From assembly GCF_958450345.1 (NCBI RefSeq), contig NC_088780.1, forward strand, positions 132,384,226 to 132,448,225: a DNA stretch of 64,000 nt, given 5' to 3'. Source of the stretch: Calliphora vicina (lineage: Eukaryota > Arthropoda > Insecta > Diptera > Calliphoridae). Shown here in pieces: positions 37,274 through 49,468 of the stretch. The position numbers and the translations under genes are program-made. Position 1 is the stretch's first letter. Each line of letters starts with the position of its first letter. The notes beneath the pieces were generated by a model that saw nothing but the letters and a program-made list of their open reading frames with translations, was not told where the DNA came from and made no database searches.

Positions 37274-37720
37274 CACGCAGAAAAAAAATATGCATGTTTA
37301 CTGTAACCATTTCAACATTTTTACAAGCTTTTTAACAATATTATAGTCACAGTAACTATTTATATGATTGTGGTAACTATAATATTGTTAATTTACGATT
37401 CACATGATTGTATCAACCACATATATGGTTACAGTTAACAAGTATATGTTTGTGACAACCATTTTTATGATTAATAATTTTATCGTAATATGTTGTTCTC
37501 AGATTATGATATCCATAAGCCGAGAGCGAGAATCAAAAATATATACTTGTTTACTGTAACCATATATATTGTTGATACAATCATGTGAATCGTAAATTAA
37601 CAATATTATAGTTACCACAATTATATTAATAGTTACTGTGACTATAATATCGTTAAAAAAACTTGTAACAATATTGAAATGGTTACAGTAAACATGCACA
37701 ACAATATTTTTTTCTACGTG
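37274..37720. mobile_element. Palindromic TA-MITE inserted in a MITE
   Basis: The left tip CACGCAG and the right tip CTACGTG followed by TA have the same palindromic body as 30740-31224. Comparison with the uninterrupted sequence at 24570-24610 fixes the insertion point. One A of the left TA is missing. Confidence 0.75.
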
Positions 37721-37797
37721 TATGAGTCGATTAAACCGAGCCACCGAGTAGTGAAATATTAGAACATTATGACAATACAACATGATAGGATGGATAC

Positions 37798-39174
37798 TAA
37801 GGTATTCGAGCTATTCGATTTTTCTCTTGTTAGAATAAAACGAATAATTCGAATAAGAGATTTTAACTTGTTCGAATAATTTGATAACACGTTTAAAATT
37901 AATCGAATTATTCGAATAATTAAATTTTTTTTTTAAAAAAAGTAAGCATTGAAGTTTTGAAGGTTTTTCAATATTTTATTGTTAAAGAAAAACAAAAAAC
38001 AATGTTAAAGTTAACAATTCAAGTATTGATAATGTTAAAAAACATTCGAAAACAAAGTTCATCATTAAATTTTCAACAGAAATATTCTGATCAGATTAAC
38101 TCCCGAACAATCTACACAACAATTGACTAGCAAATCCATTAGTTTCCATTTTGGAGCTATGAGCTTGTTGGACATGTTCCTGAATTCAAAAACAATATAA
38201 ACGTATTAAGAACTTTATTATGTCGTTCATTAATTCGGGTTTTAAACTGATTAACTAATTCTTTATTAAATTAATTATTCACTATTTCTAAATTATTTAT
38301 AACAAATTGTATTATACATCAAGCTCTATCAACGTTGCCGAATCTTTACTTAATAAAATGGTCTTGGGGAATTACAGAATAAAGGGAATCTGTCCAATGT
38401 TTGATATCATTGTCAGTGAACGTGGCTAATTAGAAGTCAGGCAGTGCATGATTGACGCATTTACAAATACGCAAAAAGTTTATTACCATGTTAGATAAAG
38501 ATGTTCAACGATGTTCAAATCATGTATAAGACGAACTCCATGCTTTTCTTGCAACAAAACGTTAATTTGCAATACTTGTGTTTATCATTCGACTAATTAA
38601 AAATTTTACAACACTTACGTACCCGGTTAATAACATCACTTATATACATATATTTTAAGATCATTGCCTTCATCTATTCCACTGCAATCATTATAAATGT
38701 CATCCTCAATATCACTTTCGACGACCGTTTCAAAATCACATTCTCCATTACATTCAACTACACTTTAATCTAAGTTAATATTTTGATTATTAATTGCGAT
38801 TATTCTAATATTTCGCCAGCTAAATAACAAATATTTTATTCCGTAACTTTTATTTTCATTGGTTCAAGTCCTAAGTTAAAAATTTTGAAAGATTTTTAGA
38901 ATTGTAACTTCTTGCAGTAATATTTATATATATATGGAAGAAGCTATCGGAACACTCATCTACAGTGATCGAAAGTCGCTTTGTCTTTAGTTATTTGTCA
39001 AATTTCAGAAACAATACAATTTTTGTGAGTCATTATTACTTATTTAAATTTGGAATTATGAAAAATTTTAAGCAATTTAATAAATTTAAATATATATGAA
39101 CATTTATTCGTTTTATTCGATTATTCTACAAAAAATTGTTCGAATTATTCATTATTGTTCGAATTAATACCCTA
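37798..39174. mobile_element. 1.38-kb hAT element with perfect 8-bp TSD
   Basis: The tips TAAGGTATTCGAGC and (inverted) TAGGGTATTAATTCGAAC are flanked by identical ATGGATAC at 37790-37797 and 39175-39182. Subterminal regions are dense in TTATTCGAATAATTCGA. The interior may hold minus-strand hAT transposase debris (a TDNDIKHWTDSLYSV-like stretch near 38390), but no catalytic triad is visible. Confidence 0.85.
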
Positions 39175-39200
39175 ATGGATACCTTGTGAATCGGCCATAT

Positions 39201-39969
39201 GTATTTTAAATCATTTACAGCTACTACACACATTTTAATTAATAATCTCGTAATGATTTTTTTTTAAATTCCTCAAAAAATGGTTTTATATATGTATATA
39301 CTACATAAGTACCTGAACAATAGATTTTATTCAGTTGGTAGGGAAATTTCCTAAAACTCAGATTTGCGGTAAATAATAGAGAATTGTGAATAAACGAATG
39401 ATTTTGATTCATGTTCTGCATGATGTTGTATTTTTGGACACCGCCGATAATCATCATTAGCAACAACATCATTCACAACCTCATTAGCACGGAATGTCCT
39501 GGTATCGTTATTAAAAATTTGATTTCATTATTAAACCACAGAAATGTATGGAAAATAGCGAGTTGTTTTGTGTTATAATTCAGTTTTTCTTTGCATACTC
39601 AATAATATGAGTTAGAGAGTGCTTCAATTGTTTCCGTTTAAAAACAGAAAATCAAAAATATATTTTATATGTGAATTCTTTCGGGGGTTTACTTTATTTA
39701 CAGCATTCGTTTAATACTATTTTATCCGGGGCACGAACCTAAATCAACTTTTTACACTTGTTTCTTAAATATTATCATATTATAGATACAAGAATCATTT
39801 GATAATATAAAATTATGCTCGGTGATGACCATTTCAGAATTATTTGACTAATGATATTAGATTGTTATTTTCAATTCATTTTGGCTTACTTGTCACGACA
39901 AGGATATATAATGGCATTTTTTAAATGAATTGATTACATTATTTATTGGAAGGTTTCCAAATATCTATC
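39201..39969. other. no gene recognised
   Basis: A+T-rich spacer. The 77-codon minus frame at 39239-39472 has no recognisable domain. Confidence 0.45.
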
Positions 39970-39971
39970 TA

Positions 39972-40457
39972 CACGCAGAGAAAAAATATAGTTGGGCATG
40001 GTTACTGTAACCATTTATATAGTGTTACAAGTTTTTTAACTATATTATAGTCACAGTAACCATTTACATGATTGTGGTAACCATAATATGGTTAACTTAC
40101 GATTCACATGATTGTCTCAACCATATATATGGTTACAGTAAACATATATATGTTTGTGGCAACCATATTTATGATGAATAATTTTATCATATATGTTGTT
40201 CTCAGATTATGATAAGCCTTAAGCCGAGAGCACCATAATATGATAAGTCCTTCATCATATAAATGGTTATCACAAACATATATATGTTTACTGTAACCAT
40301 ATATATGGTTGAGACAATCATGTGAATCGTAAGTTAACCATATTATGGTTACCACAATCATGTAAATGGTTACTGTGACTATAATATAGTTAAAAAACTT
40401 GTAACAATATTGAAATGGTTACAGTAACCATGCCCAACTATATTTTTTCTCTGCGTG
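39972..40457. mobile_element. Palindromic TA-MITE, best preserved copy
   Basis: TIRs run for over 40 bp almost perfectly from CACGCAGAGAAAAAATATAG. TA flanks lie at 39970-39971 and 40458-40459. The 486-bp body is one continuous imperfect palindrome. The 85-codon minus frame at 40104-40361 is repeat-derived. Confidence 0.9.
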
Positions 40458-40529
40458 TATGTATGTATGTATGTTGCATACAAAACGCAGCATATTACTA
40501 CATCACCAGCAATTATTGTAAAATAAATA

Positions 40530-41262
40530 CAGGTAAGCCTCCATTTACGCGGTACTTTATTTACGCGAATTCGATATAACGCGAACTCAAATTAGCAACC
40601 ATTTTTTCAAATACGCGACTTTTTTTACACGATTTTTATATAATGCGGCAACAAACTACAGGAAATGAAAAAAACACAAGCGAATAACAGATTTCTTTTT
40701 TAAAACTTCGTTAATTTTTATGAATTTTATGTTATGTTTTGATCTCTTTTATGTATTAGAATATTTTGTTTTTTTTAATTGAAATTTTTTCCTTAATTTT
40801 CGATAAGAAATAATTTTTTTAGTTGAGTTTTTTTACTTTACTTTTGTTTTAAGTAAGTTTTTAGAAGTACAAATAAAACAAGTTTACTTAAAGTATATAT
40901 CGTCGCCTTAAATGCAAACGAACGTAACTACATTTTTATTGTTTTTACAGGATGCGTTATAAAATCAATAATAATAGAGTATTCTTGGCAATTGTTCAAT
41001 CAATCAAAAACTCGATTTTATATTTTTCCGCTTTCATTTAAGGTGACGATATGTATGTATGTACATTTGTGTTTTCTATTTAACGCGATTTTTAGGTCCC
41101 AATTTCTTTTTTGTTATGTGACTGATGTATTGTTTTACGCGAAATAAAAAATTATTACCCCCACAAAAGCATTTCGTTCTAAATTAGATCCTCGTTTTAC
41201 GCGAATTTGAGTTACACGCTATTTTTTGGGCCCAACAAACCGCGTAAATTGTGGCCTACCTG
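40530..41262. mobile_element. pogo/Tigger-like non-autonomous element
   Basis: CAGGTAAGCCTCCATTTACG at the left and its inverted counterpart CAGGTAGGCCACAATTTACG at the right are bordered by TA. The subterminal DNA is full of TTTACGCGAA words in both directions, as in Tigger-type ends. The 733-bp interior is A+T-rich with no DDE transposase. Confidence 0.7.
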
Positions 41263-41756
41263 TATGTACATATAATATTATGAAATAAAAAATTTTAAGG
41301 AATTTTTTCTCAGTTACTATTTACCGAATTTTCAAAATATGAAAATATGTCGTCAACAAATTTTATTTTCACAGTTAATTAAATACTAGAGTACGTACGA
41401 TTACATCCAAATATGTGGAAACTTACTTATAATATAATAACTAGTGATTTTGAATTTATCTGCTAAAAATAGTTCAAAAAGAATAAAACAATAACCGAAG
41501 AATAATTGTCGGTTTTCGATTTTGAGCCAAAAAAAACTGCTGTTTCGGTTACAAGAAACTATAATTTAGATTGATCAGGAAGAAAAACAAATTGAAAAGT
41601 TCGCCTTGCAGTAGCAAATATATTATGCAAATAAAAAATAGCAGTTATATCAAGTAAAAGAAAATAGTCTGATAAGTCCGACCAAAAGATATCCTACACC
41701 AGTTACTCATATTTAATAATAAATTAGTTTAAAATATTTTAAGGTCGCTAAGACCA
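41263..41756. other. no gene; HINE tip fragment near 41669
   Basis: AAGTCCGACCAAAAGATATC at 41671 followed by CTACACCAG looks like a 3' tip of a subfamily-A HINE in minus orientation, without a body. Nothing else was recognised. Confidence 0.35.
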
Positions 41757-42506
41757 TTTTTATACACTACACCACCATAATGGGGAGGGTATTATGCGTT
41801 TGTGCAGATGTTTGTAACGCCCAAAAATATTAGTCTAACAACCACCTTAAAGTATACCGGATCGACTTGGAATCATTTTCTGAGTCGATTAAACGATGTC
41901 CGTCCGTCCGTCTGGTTGGCTAGCTGTCCATGTAAACCTTGTGCGCAGAGTACAGGTCGCAATTTTGAAGATATTTCGATCAAATTTGGTACATATTATT
42001 TTTTCGGCCCAAGGACCAAGCCTATTGAAAATGGCTGAAATCGGTCCATTATTTCACCTAGCCCCCATACAAATGTCCTTCCGAAATTGGACTTTATCGG
42101 TCATAAATGTTTAATTTATAAATGTATCTCCACAAATTGCGCTCCAAATAAGTTTTATATACACAAAATTCATGTCACCAAATTTTGCTACGATCGGTCC
42201 ATAATTAGTCATAGCTCTCATATAGACCCGCTTCCGAAAATCACTTTAACGTGAATAAATCGCTTAAAAATTTTGGTATACTCACAAAATTCAACATAGT
42301 AAACTTTTATAGAGACATAAATCATACGACCTAATTTCATGGTGATCGGTCCATAATTGGTCATAGCCCCCATATAAGGCCCACTTCCTAAAATCACTCA
42401 AAAATATAAATTATTGAAATTTTAAAGGAAAAATGGTGTTGCTCTTTTATTTAGTGTAGGGTATTATATGGTCGGGCTTGGCCGACCATACTTTCTTACT
42501 TGTTTT
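41757..42506 (+). mobile_element. DINE-1-like HINE, subfamily A, copy 2
   Basis: It is nearly complete: TATACACTACACCACCATAA at the start, GTCCGTCCGTCCGTCTGG, TGTAAACCTTGTGCGCAGAG, several CCATAATTRGTCATAGC phrases, then TGTAGGGTATTATATGG, the hairpin GGTCGGGCTTGGCCGACC and CTTTCTTACTTGTTTT. The two 72-78-codon frames at 41802-42114 are not genes; their frames shift freely between copies. Confidence 0.85.
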
Positions 42507-42953
42507 ATTTGAGTTGAATTTTATCTGGGGGAGTTTGGAGCCTCAAGGCCCTAAAATGGTGTACCTTGGGTAAATGAAAAATTAGAAAAAATGCCAAATT
42601 ATTGTTCTCGAACCGATTTGAAAGATATTCTAAATAAGAATTGTATAGTATTTTAAAAAATTATATTTAAAAAAACTGGCTACATTTTTTTCCTTATTTT
42701 TGCAAAAATGGGATCTCGTCAAACGAGTTTTAGCTTATATCAGTGGGATGAGTTGAGGCTATTTTAAGGTCGAATATGCCAGTTAAAATCATCTTTATTT
42801 GTTTTAGCACCGTAACAAAATTGTTCATGTTATTTATGCTATTTTTTTTACATTTGATTCACATTTAACCATAATTTATTGCTAGTATATTTGATTAAAT
42901 TATCTTTTTTTTGTTTTTATTTTTCTTTTTTTTTTATTTAATTTCTGACATAA

Positions 42954-43295
42954 AGGGTGATTTTTTAAAGCTAAGAATAATAGGATAGAAATCTCTGGCC
43001 TTAACATATTATTTTAAGAAAATTTCACCAAAGTTTTGGAAATTTGTGTGTTTATTGTTTAACCAATATCGTCTTTCAGATAAATTATCTGACTATCCCC
43101 CATTTTCTCAATATCTGGTTATCGTTTTTCGTAACGATAAACCTCCAATTAACATTTTTTTTTTAATGAGAACTGTCAGTTTATCGTCACGATAAAAAAT
43201 AACCAGATATTGAGAAAATGGGGGTATATGTTTTAAAATTTAACGCATTTCTTTGAAAAAAATAATAATTTCCAAACTTAGCTAAAAAGCACCAT
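42954..43295. mobile_element. TIR element holding a second palindrome
   Basis: AAAGGGTGATTTTTTAAAGC at the left faces an inverted right end reading CATGGTGCTTTTTAGCTAAG in reverse complement. Such GGGTG..TTTTTAAAGC tips fit Tc1/mariner-type MITEs. The centre is occupied by the palindrome at 43097-43224. Confidence 0.5.
43097..43224. mobile_element. 128-bp near-perfect palindromic MITE
   Basis: CCCCCATTTTCTCAATATCT begins the left arm and its exact complement ends the right arm. Arms of about 50 bp surround a small A/T loop and are bordered by TAT on both sides. Confidence 0.75.
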
Positions 43296-43299
43296 GTAT

Positions 43300-44425
43300 T
43301 TATGTGTATTCGTAAATTTTTGTATTTTTCAGAATTAAAAAATTATTTGTTGTTGCTGTTGTTATATGCTTGTATTTTTATTTAATGCATTCGTATGTAC
43401 ATTTCAAATAAAAATCCTCATACATAAAAAACCTCACACTCATGACCCACAACATACTCGTCACATACACAAATATTCACATATTTGTTCGACATTGTAA
43501 TTTTCCGTCTGATCAAACATTTAATATGTTTTAATATTCAATATAATTTCAGTTCTGTAAGTTGTTGTTGTAATATTTGTAATCGTATTTGTTTGTTTCA
43601 ACAGTGACAGCTGACTGGGCTGGTGGGTTGGCAGGCAGTTTCAGTAATTAAGTGTCTACAATGTTTGCGGTTGAATGAGCCTTTTAAAGCAGAATTGAAA
43701 AAATAAATTAAGAAGTTTTTTAAAGCTGAAACGAATTTGAGAAGCAGTACGATAAGACAAATATAAATTCAACTAGTTTTAATGAAAAAAGAACTAAGAT
43801 ACAAAAATCTATTATACAAACTAATTTTCTAAAAGCGAAAAATAAATCATTTTTATTAGATAATTGTACTGATAGCTGTACAAGGAAATAAAAATGTTCC
43901 AAAATTGTTTAAAAAACTATTACAAAATAACTAACACAATTTTAAACCACATGTATCTTTAACTGTATAGTAGGGTGCTTTCTCAACACGCTGTAACATA
44001 AGTACTGTACGTGCAAAAAGAAATGTTTGTACATATTATATTTCACTAAAAGCAATTCAAATTATTAATAAACACCATACTGACTAAAATTAATATAATA
44101 AATAAATTCTCTCATATAAAATAATTTCATTTAGGTGAGAAAATTATGCACATTCTGAATTTGCTTTGCTCTAAGGTCAAAAATGTACAATATTTGCTCA
44201 CATATCACAAGGAAGTAATTATGTGTAATAAATTAATAAATCTATAGTATATTGTATTAGGTTAAAAACTGAATTAGATTTTTTTTGTGGTTCAACAAAT
44301 AAACATATTATTCCACAGATTTGTATAATGTTTAACTTTTCAAACATCTAGAAGTCATACTGGGATTTAGTGTGTGGTATTCCACACATATGCAGAGGTT
44401 CTCATATAGCAATTCTGTTTTATAT
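43300..44425. other. no gene recognised
   Basis: A+T-rich spacer. The 60-codon minus frame at 43720-43902 has no recognisable domain. Confidence 0.45.
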
Positions 44426-44720
44426 TTCGGAAATACTTATAGTTTTTGTTGATCACTTCGTTTTGTACTTTTTTTATTAGCAAATATAGTGTAATAACGA
44501 TATTCTTAAAGTTACAACTTCAAAAAATCATAAGTTTGTTAAGAGTGCCTCACAATTCACACAATATTTGATTTTTCAACCATTTACGCTGATTCTGTAG
44601 AATTACTGCCCTAAATCGTGTGATTTGACTTCATTGGATTTATTTTTATTGGGTTATTAAAAGTCAAAGATCTATACCACAACCAGAAAAATTAAATTCA
44701 ACGATGCTACAACGAAATTC
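44425..44720 (+). pseudogene. Tc1/mariner relic, DUF4817-type family (C-terminal)
   Basis: CPKSCDLTSLDLFLLGY then a stop and KSKIYTTTRKIKFND near 44607-44710 match the family block RSCDLTPLDFFLWGY.K..VY, which contains the third catalytic Asp. The 110 bp before it (from TTCGGAAATACTTATA) recurs at 55948-56035. It is a short fragment with stops. Confidence 0.65.
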
Positions 44721-44767
44721 CATAATTATGGAAAACCCTATTTTGTGTACTTTATGGTTCCATAAAA

Positions 44768-45372
44768 AAACAAGTAAGAGTGCTATATTCGGCTGTGCCG
44801 AATCTTATATACCCTTCACCAAATTATACTTCAAAATTTTAAATTTTGTTAGGTAAACAAAATTTAATTTTTTTTCCAGTTGTTCTTTTAATTTTTTGTA
44901 AAAAAAATTTTTTCGATTGTTATTTAAAATTTTTTTTTTTTAAATTTTAAAAATTTTTTGAAAAAAAAAATTCGGGTTAAATTTTTTTTTCCGATTTGAC
45001 CCATTGTAGGTCCAACTTACTATGGTCTTATATACGTCGTTGCAAATGTCTTTGAAATATCTATCATTAGATATCCAAATTGTATATATTAATGTCTTAG
45101 TAATCCAGATATAGGTCAGAAATAGGTCAAAAATCGAGGTTGTCTTGGTTTTTTCCTCATATCTCTGCCATTTGTGGACCGATTTTGCTGATTTTAAATA
45201 GCAAAATTCTCGAAAGCATGTCTGACAGAATTATTGAAGATTTGGATCCCGATGATATTTGGGGTCTTCAGAAAATTGATTTCAACAGACGGACAGACAT
45301 ACAGACAGACGGACATGGCTTAATCGACTCCGCTATCTATAAGGATCCAGAATATATATACTTTATAGGTTC
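44768..45372 (-). mobile_element. DINE-1-like HINE, subfamily B, copy 2
   Basis: On the minus strand it ends with the intact 3' hairpin ATTCGGCACAGCCGAAT and CTTACTTGTTT; the 5' part runs to TATAAAGTATATATATTCTG and is cut before TATACCC. It includes the GTCTGTCTGTATGTC tract. The 95-codon plus-strand frame is repeat-derived. Confidence 0.8.
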
Positions 45373-45409
45373 AAATTTCGAAAACAGGAAGAGCACTGTC
45401 TCCTGTTAT

Positions 45410-45600
45410 ATAATCAGAAATTTCTGATTATATATCAGAAAATTCCAATTAAATTTCAGAAATTTCTAATTATGATTCAGAAATTTTCAATTGAATTTCA
45501 GAATATTCCAATTATATTTCAGAACTTACGATTTATATTTCAGAAATTTCTAATTGTATTTCAGAATTTTACAATGGTTTTTTTTTAGAAATTTCCATTT
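45410..45600. repeat. Minisatellite, 20-24-bp degenerate unit
   Basis: Eight or so units of TTTCAGAAATTTCTAATTAT with variants (ATATTCCAATT, TTTTCAATTG). Unit length varies. It directly follows the truncated HINE B2. Confidence 0.75.
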
Positions 45601-46150
45601 GTATTTGTATTGTCAGAATGCACTATAGGTTAAATGTCAACTTTTTCTGTGCTAAATTAATAACGACTACAAAATCATGGTATTCAAACCAAAACCTTAA
45701 AGAATTTCGAAAGTAAGAATAATTCTATTAAAAAAATGGAATTTAACCCACTAACGACCAAAAATTAACCCATTTACAATCATTAATGCAAACTTAATAC
45801 TTTAATTTATTTTAATTATACTAAAACTTTTAGTAATTGCTTAAATCTAATTCATTTTGTAAATTTAAATCAAAAAGGTCCTCTTCGCTTTCATTAATTT
45901 CATTGTCTTGCAACATAACAGTTGAATTACTTCTGGTAGAAGTGTGGAACGTTTCCGGTTTTGTAAGCGCCTATCTAAAAATTATGTGGAAATTAATGGA
46001 TCTGAGGTACAGCTTAGTATTAATATTAATTCGGAGCTTAAAAATTATGTCTTCTCCTCTTCCATTACAGCGTCTTTTTGCATCTCCAAAATTTTCCAGC
46101 AATATGAAGTAAAATAGATTGCAAAGAAACTTTGGCAAGAATCTCATTTG

Positions 46151-46514
46151 CTTTTAAAATTTCAATAATTTATATTCGTGAGTGATTTTCGGAAGTGGGT
46201 TATATGGGAGCTATGACCAATTATGGACCGATCGTCATGAAATTAGGTCGTGTGATTATTTTCTTTATGAGAGTTTAAATATATATAAATAAATTAAACA
46301 TTTATGATCGATAAAGTCCAATTACGGGAGGAAATTTGTATGGGGGCCAGGTGGTATAATGGACTGATATCACCCAATTTAAATAGGCTTCGTCCTTGGG
46401 CCGAAAAAATTATATGTACCATATTAAGGTGGGTGTTAGACTAATATTCTTGGACATTACAAACATCTGCACAAACGCATTATACCCTCCCCACTATGGT
46501 GGTGTAGGGTATAA
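46151..46514 (-). mobile_element. HINE subfamily A, copy 3, deleted
   Basis: It has the internal phrases GAGCTATGACCAATTATGGA and GGTGGGTGTTAGACTAATAT and the 5' terminal block TATACCCTACACCACCATAG (minus strand). The 3' hairpin and the CGTCTG tract are missing. Confidence 0.7.
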
Positions 46515-46734
46515 CAAATTTATTGTTTTTGTCATATGCTTTTCCACTTGAAATAAAGTATTATTCCACTTTATCTGAAAATATGTTTACTTCAATTTTG
46601 TCCACTACATGTTTGAAAACCGCATAAAATTTTTCTTTTTTTGAATTTTCGTTAAGCCAAATTTCAAACAATAACCTAAAAAAGATAGTGTTATTCGAAA
46701 ACGGCTAAAAATGGCTATTATATGTAAATGAAAA

Positions 46735-47166
46735 TTGGTTTATAACATTTCAATATATTCATTTATGATTGCATTTAATCTACTGAACTTTGCCGAAATT
46801 TTAAAAGCTTCCACGAAGTTAGATTTTGAAAACAATCGCAGCACTTTTAAGGTTATGTTAAAAAAGTGGATTTATTTCAAGCAAGTTAAACAATTTTATC
46901 ACATTTTAAAAAACACTTTCTTTTTATAACTCGCGAAATTATTTAAACATGCAATTGAAAATTTGAAAGCAATAAAGGCTTTTCAACAAAATTTGTTAAG
47001 TAATTACGATGCAATGTCTTTGACTGCGTGTTGTCAAATGGAATTTAATCAAAAACAAAAAGCTGACTTAGTTAATTTGGAGTATTGGTTACAAAATGAA
47101 ATTAAAAAAAGTGCAATATATGCATTTGAAAAATTGGTCTTAAGCACAGTTTTGGTAGCCGTTTAA
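46735..47166 (+). pseudogene. Unrecognised open frame with one stop
   Basis: Two frames, 46735-46929 and 46963-47166, lie in the same phase and are separated only by a TAA and 11 codons, giving about 143 codons with one stop. The text is rich in K, N, F and L (DFENNRSTFKVMLKKW, then LKAIKAFQQNLLSNYD, ACCQMEFNQKQKADL). Upstream there is a TGA and no good start. I recognise no family; an old transposon or retroelement fragment, or chance, are the alternatives. Confidence 0.25.
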
Positions 47167-48824
47167 CCTATAGTGGAATGGTATTATAATTGCCTAATAT
47201 TTATTTTGGTTTCACACAATTAAACAAATTTATTTGATGACATAATACTTTATTTCAAAAGTCATTTTATGCAACTCACTGTATGCAAAAATATGTGAAA
47301 AATGTACATTTTTTAAATATTTTTATTTGCATTCTGCCTGTCTGGTTGTTAACAAATGCATTAAGTTATTAAAAATTAACAAAATATCATTCGTTTATAC
47401 TTACATACATAAGCAAATTAATGTATGCTTGCTGACATCGTAACTACAAATTTAACAAAAAAAGACAAGAAAGAAATATCATGAAACTTTAAAAAATATG
47501 TGCATACCATGAAAAACGTGCAAAATTTTCAGAAATAAATATCACATTGGTATAATATAATAAAAGAATAATATCGATAAAAAAAAAATTAATTTTTGAA
47601 CCTTCACTATTTTGAATTCAAAAATATTTGGTATACATGTTTTCTATGGCCATACAAAATTTAAAGTGCTCCAAAAATTAATTTGGTTTATATAGGTTCA
47701 AAGTTAATTTTTTTCAGATTCGTCACCCTAATCTGATTTCACCAAAATTTATTTTTTTAAATTATTTGCGTATTTCTGTGGTGCAAATATTTTATAAAAA
47801 ATACACACAATTTTCTATAGAAAATACTGTTATACAAAAAATTTTCTTTAGAAAATATTCTTCTACAAACAATTTTCTATAGATACTACTGTTATACACA
47901 CAACAAGATTGTAATTGTCACACCATTCAAATGGGTTTTAATATTTCGAAATGTATAAAACGAATGATAAGGCATGAACTGTCATGCTTATATCATACAA
48001 CAAATAATTCCGTGTCTATAGGAATGTGCAATTCCTATGGAACCATGGTGGGTTTTTAATATTATGGCAAGAAAACAATTGTTGAATTAATTCTATTACA
48101 TCTAGACAAACAGGCTTAAAAATTGGTATAGCAATCATCTCAATTATTAAATAAAATATAGGTGCTAAAAATAAACGCGGCAAAAAATATAATGGCTCTT
48201 AATTAAGAAAAACCCAAAACAAGTTTCTATTTCGACAACAAATTTGATTGCTCTTATGGTTAAAAATTCGAAAACAGAAAAGATCTTGTTTGGAGAGCAA
48301 AAACATGAGATGTTTTTAAATCAGTTTATTTTGTTAAAAATCTATAAATATAAATTATTATAACAATAGATTAAGCTCACTAAAGGTATTAGTAATATTT
48401 AGGATATTTTCATATATTTAAAGAATAAAGTTAGAGAGTAGAGATGTTTTGTTATGTAATGTATTTTTAGTTACTCTATAAAGTACTCAATATATTTTCT
48501 TGGATATTTTCTTTGTAATTTCAAAAATTATCAAAATAAAAAATAAATAATGCAAACATTTGAATGTAACTTTTTTATTATACTGTCTGTGTAAAATACG
48601 CTCACGTCCAAAATACACAAACAAAATTGGTAGACTTGAAAAAAATATGTTTATTGTTGTCCTAAGCAGTTTTGTATTGAATATCAGCAAAATCGGATCA
48701 GTAGAACCAGAGCTATGAAAAAATGTGAGACAACCTAAAAAAAATTGATAATTTTGGTTATTTGTGTAAATATATTGCAAATAATACCATAAAACTTTAC
48801 ACACGTTATTTTTATAATAAAAGG
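47167..48824. other. no gene; short palindromic patch
   Basis: Contains three degenerate copies of TTTTCTATAGAAAATACT at 47805-47890, related to the 8.1-8.6 kb array. Otherwise nothing was recognised. Confidence 0.5.
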
Positions 48825-49247
48825 ACTAACTCTGGTGAAAATTATAAGAATCGGTTCATGATTTCTCCTAGCCCCCATACAAATTTCTTCCCGAAATATG
48901 GTTCAATGGTCTATAAATGCCTTCAGAATTGCAGTATCCATACAAAATTCAGCAAATATAAGTTTCGTGCTAAAAGAAATCACAACACGAACATATACAA
49001 CATATAAAGTTCACTTCCGAAAATCACACAAATTAGCATAAATATCTTATAAATATCGCTATTAAGTTTAAATTCGTCATAAATAATCCCCATATATACC
49101 AAAATCGCTATACCTAATTCTGTGATGATCGGCCTATAATTGTTTATAGCTCCCATATATGTATATCAACCTAAAAAATATGTACATATGCAGGTGGAGG
49201 ATATTTAAGATCCGGCAAAGCCGAATATACCGTTCTAACTTGTTTTT
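48825..49247 (+). mobile_element. HINE, diverged subfamily A-like copy 4
   Basis: CCTAGCCCCCATACAAATTT, CCATATATACC and CTATAATTGTTTATAGCTCC are family-A phrases. It ends with the hairpin TCCGGCAAAGCCGAAT and TTCTAACTTGTTTTT. The 5' part is lost or too diverged. Confidence 0.65.
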
Positions 49248-49400
49248 ATATCTGAAGGTTTAAGTATGTCTGTGCCACAATTTATATTTATACTTTTTTA
49301 AATTAAGATTTCCTTCATAAACTCAATTGTACTTTTCTCTTGATATACGCTCTAAGTGTCCCCTTGTTGTTTGAAAAATGCAACCCTTAGAATATACACT

Positions 49401-49468
49401 CAGATCTCGTTTTATGCGATAGATGCGCTCCAAAAAATATCGCATAAATTGAATTCGCATAAAACGAT
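49401..49468. mobile_element. Possible pogo-like terminal fragment
   Basis: CAGATCTCGTTTTATGCG with ATCGCATAAATTGAATTCGC and CATAAAACGA repeats the GCGA/TCGC word pattern of pogo/Tigger ends (compare 40530). No partner end was seen. Confidence 0.3.

Larger units (their letters stand above)
37103..39200. mobile_element. TTGGTCAATTC MITE, interrupted twice
   Basis: The left end TTGGTCAATTCACAACGTCT at 37103 and the right end ACCTTGTGAATCGGCCA near 39181-39197 belong to the MITE seen whole at 24515-24750. Its own sequence totals roughly 270 bp. The palindromic MITE (37274-37720) and the hAT element (37798-39174) account for the rest. Confidence 0.7.

Noticed and set aside
41802..42114. Two overlapping 72-78-codon frames, matched by frames at 52882-53291
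   Set aside because: They are inside HINE subfamily A; the same DNA is read in different frames in different copies.
44768..44830. Strong hairpin ATTCGGCTGTGCCGAAT as a possible terminator
   Set aside because: It is the 3' hairpin of a HINE, present at the same place in other copies.
45140..45427. 95-codon frame with SMSDRIIEDLDP, similar to a frame at 29500-29754
   Set aside because: Both lie inside HINE subfamily B; the similarity is DNA homology of a non-coding element and the frame is not kept through the rest of the copy.
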